Origin: a virus
Virus record (IMG/VR): IMGVR_UViG_3300034685_000067
Span: 1 to 64,000 of that record
Direction: 5' to 3' (one strand)
DNA: 64,000 bases
The notes below the pieces were generated by a model. The model worked only from the letters and a program-made list of their open reading frames with translations. It made no database searches and was not told the DNA's origin. Position 1 is the first letter of the stretch; the number at the start of each line of letters is the position of its first letter. The translations under genes were made by a program, and so were the position numbers. Of this stretch, positions 54,854 to 63,824 are shown piece by piece.

Positions 54854-55685
54854 ACCAAGATATTTTTCAGTATATATAACACATGAATGTAACTGGCACT
54901 GCTCTTACTGCCATAATGCTAATGAGCATTATGATTATAATATAGATCAAATAATATATAATGTTAATATGATTAAACCATATCTTGATAAAGCAGAGGT
55001 ATTATGTTTGACTGGTGGTGAGCCAGGATTAGTACCAGAAGATATATTAAGATATGTGTTAAATTCAACTAATAATAAATGGACTATATGTACTAATGGT
55101 ACTTTTATTAAGAATAACTATCATAAGTTATTTGAGAAGAATATTAAAAAGATATATTATCATGCCATAAAAGATTTGACAGAATCTTCTCAATTTATAA
55201 AATATGATGTTTTAAATATTGTATATTATGTTATAATAAATAACGATAATATACAATATTTAAATAAATTTATCCAAACAAATCAGGATATAATTATAGC
55301 ACCAAAAGTAGAACACCCAAGGGTTAAGAAAGATATAGATATTGAAAATATAATTCAGTTATATGATATAATAAATGAATATAGTAATATATGTCCAGAT
55401 AGAAAACATCAAATAGCAGAAATAATACATAACTATCAATCAGCTTCAAATAATATATGCAGATTGTATAATAAGAACTATGGCTTTGATTTAATAAAAA
55501 ATAAAATATATAGATGCTGTTTAACAGATAAAGACATAGCAAGCATTCCATTAAATAAGGATAATGTTGATTACATATTTAATAGCAGAGATAATAATAT
55601 ATTTGGAATCAAAGATGATTTCTGTGATAGATGTAATAGATATGATATGATGTCAAATATACAGAAGGAGTTGTATACATTATGA
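54834..55685 (+). CDS. Radical SAM enzyme 6
   Basis: 283 aa. TTG 54828 is possible, but AGGT at 54821 is better spaced for ATG 54834. CNWHCSYC (C19, C23, C26), LTGGEPGLV, and C-terminal NNICRLY, IYRCCLTD and FCDRCNRY. It is closely related to the enzymes at 52298 and 53188. It overlaps the methyltransferase by 20 bp and the amidinotransferase by 4 bp, so these genes are made together. Confidence 0.88.
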   Translation: MKRLQVKPRYFSVYITHECNWHCSYCHNANEHYDYNIDQIIYNVNMIKPYLDKAEVLCLTGGEPGLVPEDILRYVLNSTNNKWTICTNGTFIKNNYHKLFEKNIKKIYYHAIKDLTESSQFIKYDVLNIVYYVIINNDNIQYLNKFIQTNQDIIIAPKVEHPRVKKDIDIENIIQLYDIINEYSNICPDRKHQIAEIIHNYQSASNNICRLYNKNYGFDLIKNKIYRCCLTDKDIASIPLNKDNVDYIFNSRDNNIFGIKDDFCDRCNRYDMMSNIQKELYTL

Positions 55686-56743
55686 AATTGTATAGCACTA
55701 ATGAATGGGGAAAATTAAGGGAAGTAATAATTGGAAATGTAGAAGATACTTATGTGCCTAAATTCTTTCACAATCCAAGATTTAATGACAGATTTATATT
55801 CTCTGACAGAGGCAATTTCAATATTCATAAAACCATAAAAAGGAAATTTGATAATAGTAAGAATGTTACTTTAAATGATGTGAATATGATAGATAAACAA
55901 ATACTAGAAGAACGTAGAGAAGATGTTGAGAATTTATGTGAAATATTAAGAAAAGAGCATATATCTGTCTTGCGTCCCAAATTGTTAAATGGTATACAAA
56001 CTGTAAAGACACCATATTGGGAATCATTAACTCTTCCTGCACATAATGTAAGAGATTTGGTTTTGATAGTTAAAGATATGATAATAGAAACGCCTGTTAT
56101 GAATACATTTAGATATTTTGAAACAGATTTATTTAAAGATATATTTTATGAATACTTTAAAAATGGATGTAAATGGATATCTGCACCAAAACCAACGTTG
56201 CAGTATATAGATGAGCATGATTTTGAAGATGATAATATTAAAGATACAAATGAAGCTGAAATTCTATTTGATGCAGCACAGATATTAAGATTTGGTGATA
56301 AATTATTATTTAATGTATCAACCAAGCATAATTATATGGGATATTTATGGCTCAAATCTATATTACAGGATAAGTTTGAAATATATCCTGTAGAAAGAAT
56401 CTGTTATACCCATATAGATGGTGCACTAATGCCATTAGAAGATGGGGTTGTATTATATGATCCAATAAAAATGACTAAAGATAATCTAGATAAGCTTCCT
56501 GACTGGTTGAAAAAATGGAAATTTATACCAGCACAGGATGATAATGATATGGAACGTTATACTGGTACTAATGTTCTAGTATTAGGTGATAAAAAGATTA
56601 TTATAAATGCTGCTTCAACTGAATTGATTAAAAAATTGGATTCTCTTGGATATACGTGTATTCCAGTACAATTACGTCATAATAGGATGTTTGTTGGAGC
56701 ATTTCATTGTATTTCTTTAGATACAGTGAGAGATGATGTCTAA
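55682..56743 (+). CDS. Amidinotransferase (AGAT/StrB1-type)
   Basis: 353 aa, the normal length. These enzymes move an amidino group from arginine to an amine, giving a guanidino compound. Family marks: EWGKLREVIIGN at the N-terminus, DAAQILRFGDKLLFNVS with the catalytic Asp (about 197), N217-x-x-G220 in KHNYMGYLWL, His244 and Asp246 in YTHIDGALMPLEDG, and the nucleophile C343 in GAFHCISLDTVR. All essential residues are in place. StrB1-like enzymes act on aminocyclitols, AGAT on glycine, and others in saxitoxin and cylindrospermopsin pathways. It is rare in phages as far as I know. Neighbours (deacetylase, epimerase, transferases, radical SAM) would fit an aminoglycoside-like sugar. Confidence 0.9.
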   Translation: MKLYSTNEWGKLREVIIGNVEDTYVPKFFHNPRFNDRFIFSDRGNFNIHKTIKRKFDNSKNVTLNDVNMIDKQILEERREDVENLCEILRKEHISVLRPKLLNGIQTVKTPYWESLTLPAHNVRDLVLIVKDMIIETPVMNTFRYFETDLFKDIFYEYFKNGCKWISAPKPTLQYIDEHDFEDDNIKDTNEAEILFDAAQILRFGDKLLFNVSTKHNYMGYLWLKSILQDKFEIYPVERICYTHIDGALMPLEDGVVLYDPIKMTKDNLDKLPDWLKKWKFIPAQDDNDMERYTGTNVLVLGDKKIIINAASTELIKKLDSLGYTCIPVQLRHNRMFVGAFHCISLDTVRDDV

Positions 56744-57641
56744 ACTATATTTATATAATAATGAATCTTTAAGTACTTACTATATACCACAAATAAGTTT
56801 CAATTTAACACTTTCATGCAATAGAAAATGCACTTATTGTTATGTTGGTAATAATCCACGTAATACTACAATGTCTTTACAATCATTTAAATATATTGTT
56901 GATATGATTAATGATATGGATATTATGTATAACATTCATATATTGGGTGGAGAACCAACTATATTAGATAATTTGGTAGATTATATTCAATATTTGCAGT
57001 CAGATAATATTAATGAAATAGTCATTATGTCTAATGGATATAGACCTGATGACTATTTCATTCCATTTGAAAAGATATCTAAATTACATATGAAGTTTAC
57101 TTATCATCCAGAATATTGTACTCCACAAGAATTTCTAGATAAATGTATATCTATGAACTCTATGGCTTTTAAGTTTTCAACAATTATAATGGTTTATTCA
57201 GAACAGTATTTGAATGATGCACTATGGTTATATAATAAATTAAAAGAGGTAAATGTAAGTACATATATAAAAATAGTACATAATGATGATTATACACTTT
57301 TATTAGATATGATAAAACAGTATATTGATGAAACTGATTATCCTATATTATATCTTAAAACTGATGAATGTATTTATAAAGAGATTAAACCACAGATATA
57401 TGTTGACAATATGTTTTATTATGGAAGTTTTTATAATTGGTATTGTAAGAAATATAGTATGATTGATATAATGCCAGATACAATGTTAAAATTGTCTTGT
57501 TCAAGAGATGTTCTAATGCGTTCAGCATTAAGTAAAGCATTCTGGTCTTGGTATAGATCAAATTATAATAAGTATTATACATGTACTAATGCATATTGTT
57601 CATATTGTGCATCTGAAATACCAAAATATGTAGAGTTATAA
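56733..57641 (+). CDS. Radical SAM enzyme 7
   Basis: 302 aa. It overlaps the amidinotransferase by 11 bp. CNRKCTYC (C29, C33, C36) and ILGGEPTIL are intact. The C-terminus has LKLSCSRDV and TCTNAYCSYCAS, so a partial auxiliary site is likely. The long Tyr/Asp-rich middle differs from the trio at 52298-55685, so it is a separate subgroup. The transferase-like gene at 57643 follows 1 bp later. Confidence 0.88.
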   Translation: MMSKLYLYNNESLSTYYIPQISFNLTLSCNRKCTYCYVGNNPRNTTMSLQSFKYIVDMINDMDIMYNIHILGGEPTILDNLVDYIQYLQSDNINEIVIMSNGYRPDDYFIPFEKISKLHMKFTYHPEYCTPQEFLDKCISMNSMAFKFSTIIMVYSEQYLNDALWLYNKLKEVNVSTYIKIVHNDDYTLLLDMIKQYIDETDYPILYLKTDECIYKEIKPQIYVDNMFYYGSFYNWYCKKYSMIDIMPDTMLKLSCSRDVLMRSALSKAFWSWYRSNYNKYYTCTNAYCSYCASEIPKYVEL

Positions 57642-57642
57642 T

Positions 57643-58536
57643 ATGATAGACATATTACATGTAGCAGATAATAGAAATATAAGTGGTACGTTCACATCAT
57701 TGATAGATGTGTATTATAATCTATTAAACAATAATTATACTAATGTTAAATTACATATTTTATGCTATACAGATATATTAAATGTGTTTAAACTATATCA
57801 GTCATTTATTAAGACCTTCTGTCCTAATGTAGGTATTTCATATCATCATATAAATCAATTTGATAGTATTAAAACAGATATATTGATAACCACAACAGAA
57901 TTATTGTCATTTTATTATATGCACTCTAATTATATTCCCAAATTAAATTATAATAAGTTTATAGTGCTTGATTCTGCTGGATTTTATCAATCATATGAAG
58001 AAGAACAGTTTAAAGATTGTTTCAGAGTAATACCAAATGATGCTATAATATTATGTAATAAAGCTAATCTTAAATTATCTCCATGGAAGAATTCATATGA
58101 ATATTATATTAAATTGTCAGAAGATAGATTAAGTATATTAAAACAATATAGCGTACCTATTTCTAATGATAGATTAAAATCATCATATTATATACCAATT
58201 GATGCTAAATATGTTTATAATGATTTAAAGAAACAAAAGATTTTGACAACTGATATATATAAAGTGTATGAAGTTCACTTTTGCAGAAGATATTTATCAA
58301 GTACTGGAACATATAGTGAGAATATAGGCAAATTAATATTTGAAATGATATGGTTGGACAGACCAGTATATTACTATAGTAAACCAAAGACATTTGATGA
58401 TGGATTACATTATTATCTTCAATTATTTAACGTAGATGATAATAAGGATCAGCTATTATCTATAACCAAGGAAGACATTGAAGATAAATTATTTATACAT
58501 GATGATGATCTTTTATATAAAATAATAGAGGATTGA
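57643..58536 (+). CDS. Putative GT-B-like glycosyltransferase family protein
   Basis: 297 aa. It is a paralogue of the protein at 50416, sharing the E...(W/Y)..(R/K)PVYYYSKPKTFDDGL element and LFNVDDN. The N-terminus ILHVADNRNISGTFTSLIDVY is like the glycine-containing first loop of GT-B enzymes. A central TTELLSFYYMHSN and FIVLDSAGFYQSYEEE are probably beta/alpha units. It is likely cytoplasmic and probably transfers a sugar during the modification made by this cluster. Confidence 0.5.
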   Translation: MIDILHVADNRNISGTFTSLIDVYYNLLNNNYTNVKLHILCYTDILNVFKLYQSFIKTFCPNVGISYHHINQFDSIKTDILITTTELLSFYYMHSNYIPKLNYNKFIVLDSAGFYQSYEEEQFKDCFRVIPNDAIILCNKANLKLSPWKNSYEYYIKLSEDRLSILKQYSVPISNDRLKSSYYIPIDAKYVYNDLKKQKILTTDIYKVYEVHFCRRYLSSTGTYSENIGKLIFEMIWLDRPVYYYSKPKTFDDGLHYYLQLFNVDDNKDQLLSITKEDIEDKLFIHDDDLLYKIIED

Positions 58537-58542
58537 TAGTAA

Positions 58543-59478
58543 TTGCATATGTTTAATATTTCAAACAATATTAAAGAGAAATTTCATTATAGATACAATA
58601 TACCATATCCTATTCATATGTACAGATATGCTAAAAATGCCAATGAAAGAAGACAATTGTTAAATTATATGATAAAATTTAACATATTACCATCTTTAGA
58701 TATTATATATATTGAAACTATCAATTATTGTAATCTTACATGTAACTTCTGTCCAGTTGGTGAAGGACAAAGAATAAATAAAGCCACAATGTCAGATGAA
58801 CTATTTGATCATATATTAAATTTAATTGGACAAATTACAGATAAAAGTAAAGTTACTGTATGTATGAATGGTCATGGAGAACCACTACTAGATAAAGATA
58901 TATTTAAGAGAATAAATAAATTAAAACAATTTTATCCACAATTTCGTACTGTATTATTTACTAATACTACTTTAATACAAGATAGAATAGATGAATTAGT
59001 TAAAAGTAAACTAGATTATCTCATGTGTGATTTTTATAATGAAGATGATAAGACTAAATGCTTAGAATTGTTTAATGAATACAATATTGCTTATAATAAA
59101 GCTCTTGATTATTGGGGAAATATTAATAATAGATTAAATGTAAGATATTCTGAAGTATATAATTCAGAAGAGTCTTTCTATAATAATAGATTAGGTACTG
59201 TAAATGTAGGTCCATCTGAAATTATAGATGAACCTTGTATATTTTCATTCATTCAATTACCAATTAATGTAAATGGTAATATAAGATACTGCTGTATAGA
59301 TGCTATGGATAAAACAGTATTTGATAATGTTTTAAACTATAATAATATTTTAGAACTATGGTATAGCAAATTATATAATGATATAAGATGTAATTTAAAA
59401 GATAGTAAATTAAAAGATACTGCTTGTAGGCAATGTAACAATCATGATTATTTAAAATTTAGATTGATCTATACCTAG
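58543..59478 (+). CDS. Radical SAM/SPASM-like enzyme 8
   Basis: 311 aa from TTG 58543 (ATG 58549 also possible; GAGGA at 58528). CNLTCNFC (C63, C67, C70) follows a 60-residue N-terminal extension. NGHGEPLL replaces GGEP, a form usual in the SPASM group that includes heme- and pyrroloquinoline-type maturases. The C-terminus has CIFSFIQLPINVNGN, RYCCIDA and ACRQCNNH, a reduced SPASM. It resembles sugar- or peptide-acting family members. It ends 15 bp before the B12-type radical-SAM gene. Confidence 0.88.
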   Translation: MHMFNISNNIKEKFHYRYNIPYPIHMYRYAKNANERRQLLNYMIKFNILPSLDIIYIETINYCNLTCNFCPVGEGQRINKATMSDELFDHILNLIGQITDKSKVTVCMNGHGEPLLDKDIFKRINKLKQFYPQFRTVLFTNTTLIQDRIDELVKSKLDYLMCDFYNEDDKTKCLELFNEYNIAYNKALDYWGNINNRLNVRYSEVYNSEESFYNNRLGTVNVGPSEIIDEPCIFSFIQLPINVNGNIRYCCIDAMDKTVFDNVLNYNNILELWYSKLYNDIRCNLKDSKLKDTACRQCNNHDYLKFRLIYT

Positions 59479-59493
59479 AGGAGGAAACATAAA

Positions 59494-61251
59494 GTGACCA
59501 AAGTAATTATGCTTGTATCACACGCTGCCTCTTTTAAAGTATTTAATGAGTTGAAACAATATTTGTATGTAAAAGGGTGTAGTGATATAGATTTATCATA
59601 TTATTATTTCCCTTTGAGATTTGCATATTATGATAGTAATTACATTATACCAATTTTTCCAAATCATAATATAAATGTTCCAGCTATATATAATCATCAT
59701 GCTATATCTACAGATGTACCTCAAGAAGAGTTATACTTATGTCAGAAATTAGCTGATGTTGTAGAATATTTACTCCAAATAACTAGTAATTTTATTAATA
59801 ATAGACCATTGGATTATAATCTAGAATCTTGTTCATGGACACACAGTAAAAAGTTTGCTCAGTATAAAAAGTCAAAAATATATGACGCATCAGATATTTT
59901 AAGTATTGTTGATAATATACCAAAAGCAGATATATATTTATTTACGCATGCAGAGAATGCTTCTGCAGTAGTTCAATATTTATTGATATTTAATTTAATT
60001 AGAAAATATAATAGTCATGTATTACTTGGTGGTGGAGAAAATTTAAATTATAACAATCCAGAGACAATTTTATTAAATAAAATTAGTGAAAACTATTTAG
60101 ATAACAAATTACATAAATGTTCTGGAGATATAGGACCCACATTGATCAATTTCTTAAATAATAAAGAATATTCAACATCATATGCTGATATTCATGATTA
60201 CTTTATTAAACCATGGGTAGTTGATTTTACTCCATATGAACTTCATGAAATTTGTGGTGATACATTATACCTTTCAACAGTATATGGTTGTTCTGGGCGT
60301 TGTCCTTATTGTGTTGGTAGTAATCTTCATCCATATACATCATTGGAAAATTTAGAATATTATAAAGATATACTAGAATATATGAGTGATGTATATCCAG
60401 AAGTGTCTATTACATTTTTTGATACAGAATTAAACAGAGATAAAGATAGATTTAATACAATGTTAGAGTGGTTAATACAACATAATATAAAAAATAAGTT
60501 GAGTTTCTTTATTAATTTATCACGTTTAGATAAAGATTCATTAAATTTGATAAAACAAATTAATGTAAATTGTATAAATTCTGCTTTTGATGGTATGTTT
60601 GAATATAATGTTCATAGACATTCTATTAGCACTCAAGATGAATTCTCTATAATTAATAATTTAGATTCCTTGAAAAAAATAGTTTTAAATCAAGGAGGAA
60701 CTTTAGCATTTAATTCAGTTATGTTTATACCAAATTCATTAGATCTTTTACGATATAGAGATGATCCTTCTTTTGTAACTAATGTAGCTATGCAGTATGT
60801 TAAATATGCTTCTGATTTAGCATTAGATTTTAATTTATATGACCTTAAACTAAATTCTGATATGTATTTTAATAAAGACAAATATAATATTAAAGTATTT
60901 AATTATCAAAATAAAAAATTTAAAGATTTGCATGATATAGATGATGCTATTAATAATATACCAATATTTTTTACATATGATTTGCCTCGTAAAGAAAGAA
61001 CAAGAATTTTACATCAAATGTTTATGGTATGGAAAAAATATGATTTTTTAACTTTGAATAATATTATGTCTAGATGTTTTGATAATAAATATAAAAGTAA
61101 TTTCACTGGTTATAAATCATATAAAAAGTTAGATGAAGATATGAACATTAATGGATATATTGAACTGGCCAGTTATGTATTGCAGGATATGTTAGATATG
61201 TTTGGGCCAAATGATGACATAGTACAATATATTATGTCAAATATAAGATAG
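59494..61251 (+). CDS. Radical SAM enzyme 9, B12-binding-domain type
   Basis: 585 aa from a GTG start after AGAGGAGGAAAC. The N-terminal ~230 residues have a Rossmann-like pattern with KADIYLFTHAENAS and SHVLLGGGENLNY, resembling the cobalamin-binding part of class B radical-SAM methylases, though a clear D-x-H-x-x-G is not seen. The cluster site is CSGRCPYC (C266, C270, C273), followed by a barrel with ITFFDTELNRDKDR. The C-terminal part is helical. Class B enzymes methylate unreactive carbons or phosphinates. B12 binding is therefore a family inference, not shown here. Confidence 0.8.
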   Translation: MTKVIMLVSHAASFKVFNELKQYLYVKGCSDIDLSYYYFPLRFAYYDSNYIIPIFPNHNINVPAIYNHHAISTDVPQEELYLCQKLADVVEYLLQITSNFINNRPLDYNLESCSWTHSKKFAQYKKSKIYDASDILSIVDNIPKADIYLFTHAENASAVVQYLLIFNLIRKYNSHVLLGGGENLNYNNPETILLNKISENYLDNKLHKCSGDIGPTLINFLNNKEYSTSYADIHDYFIKPWVVDFTPYELHEICGDTLYLSTVYGCSGRCPYCVGSNLHPYTSLENLEYYKDILEYMSDVYPEVSITFFDTELNRDKDRFNTMLEWLIQHNIKNKLSFFINLSRLDKDSLNLIKQINVNCINSAFDGMFEYNVHRHSISTQDEFSIINNLDSLKKIVLNQGGTLAFNSVMFIPNSLDLLRYRDDPSFVTNVAMQYVKYASDLALDFNLYDLKLNSDMYFNKDKYNIKVFNYQNKKFKDLHDIDDAINNIPIFFTYDLPRKERTRILHQMFMVWKKYDFLTLNNIMSRCFDNKYKSNFTGYKSYKKLDEDMNINGYIELASYVLQDMLDMFGPNDDIVQYIMSNIR

Positions 61252-61263
61252 AGATAGACTAAA

Positions 61264-62265
61264 ATGAATAATATAAAATATGCATATGGATTAGATAATG
61301 AATATACTTTGACATTAATTATTACAAATCAATGTAATTTACATTGTGATTATTGTTTATATTATGGGCGTGTTAATGATGTTAACAAGCATTATTTATC
61401 TCCAATAGTTGTTAATAATTTTATGGATGTTTATTTTAATGATATAAATAATACGCACCCAATTAATATGGTTATCTCTGGAGGAGAACCTACTTTATCA
61501 CCATATTTTCTTGATATTGTTGAATTATGTGCAAATAATTCCTCAGTAAATAATATATTCATATTGACTAATGGTCTATGTGATCCAAATATATTTATTA
61601 AAGCAAATAGTATAACGAAACAATATAATAAATTATTATTTGTATGTATAAGCATACACATGTCACAAATAAATCTAATAGATAAATATATTGAGAAAAT
61701 AAATTATTTAACATCTAATAATATATATGTAAGAATTAAAGCTATTGTTGATCCAAGTAAGATAAATAAAGAAACGTTATTATATTTACAATCAAACAAT
61801 ATTGAAATCTCCCCATTATTTGGATCTAATATTACTAGATTTAAACATATACAAGAATTAAACTTATATAATTCTGTTAAGAATAAATTATTAATACATT
61901 ATGATAACAATAGTGAAGAAATATGTTCACTATTTGACATTAGAATACAAAAACATAATCCTTTTAAAGGTTATTATTGTACAAGTTCATTTCAGAATAT
62001 AACTGTTAATGAAGATGGTTATGTATTTTCATCATGTTTTGCAACAAATGGATGTTCATGTTGGTCCAAATCTAAGCTACAACATTTTAACATTATCATT
62101 AAACAGCATAGAAAATGTCTTTTAGATGTATGTAATTGTTATCATCAGCCAATTAGATATAAAGATATTAGCATGTTACCATATTTGATAGACAAACAAA
62201 AAGAAAATATAGCAGAATATAAAACAATTAAAATATATGATAACAGTGATATAATTTCAAGATGA
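61264..62265 (+). CDS. Radical SAM enzyme 10
   Basis: 333 aa. CNLHCDYC (C24, C28, C31), ISGGEPTLS, and a SPASM-like C-terminus (YYCTSSFQN, FSSCFATNGCSCW, RKCLLDVCNCYH). Its first ~60 residues closely match the partial gene at 63817 (both contain YAYGL..Y.LTL.IT..CNLHC.YC). It overlaps the deacetylase gene by 4 bp. Substrate unknown. Confidence 0.9.
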   Translation: MNNIKYAYGLDNEYTLTLIITNQCNLHCDYCLYYGRVNDVNKHYLSPIVVNNFMDVYFNDINNTHPINMVISGGEPTLSPYFLDIVELCANNSSVNNIFILTNGLCDPNIFIKANSITKQYNKLLFVCISIHMSQINLIDKYIEKINYLTSNNIYVRIKAIVDPSKINKETLLYLQSNNIEISPLFGSNITRFKHIQELNLYNSVKNKLLIHYDNNSEEICSLFDIRIQKHNPFKGYYCTSSFQNITVNEDGYVFSSCFATNGCSCWSKSKLQHFNIIIKQHRKCLLDVCNCYHQPIRYKDISMLPYLIDKQKENIAEYKTIKIYDNSDIISR

Positions 62266-62822
62266 GAACAGTTTTAATACATTCATGGAAAGATGAATAT
62301 ATTTCATACATAAATAGAGATGATATTTTAACATTTGATGATGCGCTGTATTCTATATATCATCATAGAAAAGATATATCTATGTTACCAAACCAAAAAA
62401 TTATATGTATACCAACTGGTAGAATATTAACTGAAAGAAAAAACAAATCCATTGCAACAGATTGTTACACAGCTAATAATATGTGGTTAATCAATAATGA
62501 TAATTCTGCTTATATGATTATTGATGAAATTAAAGAAATGATGTCATTAGGCTTTGAAATTGGTGGACATAGTCATTTCCATGATAGAGAAACACATCCA
62601 AGAATTTTAAAGATATTGAATATAGAAAGCAAATTAATTACCAGGGGTAAATCATATTATGAATATGATACTCAACTTATGATAGATTGGTTTTTAGATA
62701 TACTTGGTTATGTTCCTAAATACTATGCTTTTCCATATAATGAAGAGACTGAAGCACTTAAAAGCTATTTACAATCAGTTGGTTTTGATGTATTCTTTGG
62801 TAAGGAAAGATATTCAATATAA
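62262..62822 (+). CDS. NodB-like polysaccharide deacetylase (CE4 family)
   Basis: 186 aa, near the minimal CE4 length. Motif 1 LTFDDALY (D26, D27) has the metal and catalytic Asp, though the usual TFDDG Gly is Ala. Motif 2 GGHSHFHDRE supplies the two metal His (H103, H107). A motif-3-like YAFPYNEETEAL follows. These enzymes remove acetyl groups from N-acetylated sugars, leaving free amines. An amine is what the amidinotransferase encoded at 55682 could use. No signal peptide is present, so it works in the cytoplasm, on small molecules or nascent glycan rather than on the cell wall. Confidence 0.82.
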   Translation: MRTVLIHSWKDEYISYINRDDILTFDDALYSIYHHRKDISMLPNQKIICIPTGRILTERKNKSIATDCYTANNMWLINNDNSAYMIIDEIKEMMSLGFEIGGHSHFHDRETHPRILKILNIESKLITRGKSYYEYDTQLMIDWFLDILGYVPKYYAFPYNEETEALKSYLQSVGFDVFFGKERYSI

Positions 62823-62840
62823 GGAGGTTGACATTATAAA

Positions 62841-63824
62841 ATGAATAATAAAACAATTATGGTTACTGGCTGTTTGGGTACTGTAGGAATATTTACTATC
62901 AATGAATTGCTTAAAAGAGGTTATTATGTAATAGGTGTTGATAATTTATCTGGAAATCCATATTCCAGAATACATTGTATTAAGAGTAATAATAACTTTC
63001 TCTTTGTTAATAATAGAGCATATGATGAGCACAAAACAGATGCTTTAAATAGAATATTTAAAGATTATAATGTATCAGCTATATTACATCTGGCAGGTAA
63101 AATTGGTGTGACTGAATCATTTGATCTTGAGAAGTCTGATGAGTATATCAATTCAAATGTAGCTTTTACATTAAAGATGTTAAATTATGCAAAATTATAT
63201 AATGTAAAAAGATTTGTATATGCATCAAGTTCATCCATATATGGAAACAATAAAGTTCCCAGTACAGAAGATTTAATACCTAATCCAGAGTCTGTATATG
63301 GTGTTACAAAGTATGCTGGAGAAATGTTGTTAGCACAATATCACAATCTGTTTGGTTTAGAGACTATAGCATTGAGATACTACAATATATTTGCACCAAT
63401 TAAATATTATAGTTATAAAGGTGTAGTTCCAATGTTTGCTGAAAAGATAATGAATGATAAATCTATAGTATTATTTAATAAAGGTCAACAAAGAAGACAG
63501 TTCGTACCAATAGATAATATAGTTCATGCTAATATTCTTGCTTTGGAGACAGATAATAAAGAATGCTTTGGAAATGTATTTAATATTACAGTAGATGATG
63601 AACCAATAGCTTTAATTGATTTAGTTAACTTATTATATAAATTATTAAATAAAACACCAAATTATACATTAAAATCTGAAAAAAGTTTAGGTGATATAGA
63701 TGTGGTGTGGGGATCTTCTGATAAAGCTAAGAATTATTTAGGATATCTTGTTCAAAAATCAATGTATGATGGTATAGAAGAATATTGCAGATATATAAAC
63801 AATGAGGTGAGAGATTGTGGCTAA
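62841..63824 (+). CDS. NAD-dependent sugar epimerase/dehydratase (GalE-like, SDR)
   Basis: 327 aa with AAGGAGG upstream. TGCLGTVG gives the G10-x-x-G13-x-x-G16 NAD-binding loop; VDNLSG follows; SSSSIYG and the catalytic Y153-x-x-x-K157 (SVYGVTKYAGE) are intact, as is RYYNIFAP downstream and FVPIDNIVHA. It interconverts nucleotide sugars (epimerisation or dehydration). It ends 8 bp into the last radical-SAM gene, so they are coupled. It would feed the putative transferases with a less common sugar. Confidence 0.88.
   Translation: MNNKTIMVTGCLGTVGIFTINELLKRGYYVIGVDNLSGNPYSRIHCIKSNNNFLFVNNRAYDEHKTDALNRIFKDYNVSAILHLAGKIGVTESFDLEKSDEYINSNVAFTLKMLNYAKLYNVKRFVYASSSSIYGNNKVPSTEDLIPNPESVYGVTKYAGEMLLAQYHNLFGLETIALRYYNIFAPIKYYSYKGVVPMFAEKIMNDKSIVLFNKGQQRRQFVPIDNIVHANILALETDNKECFGNVFNITVDDEPIALIDLVNLLYKLLNKTPNYTLKSEKSLGDIDVVWGSSDKAKNYLGYLVQKSMYDGIEEYCRYINNEVRDCG

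Noticed and set aside
62828-62857. TTGACA at 62828 before the epimerase gene, considered as a second promoter.
   Set aside because: No -10 box at the right spacing; the hexamer lies between the AAGGAGG site and the ATG, where it cannot drive the gene.
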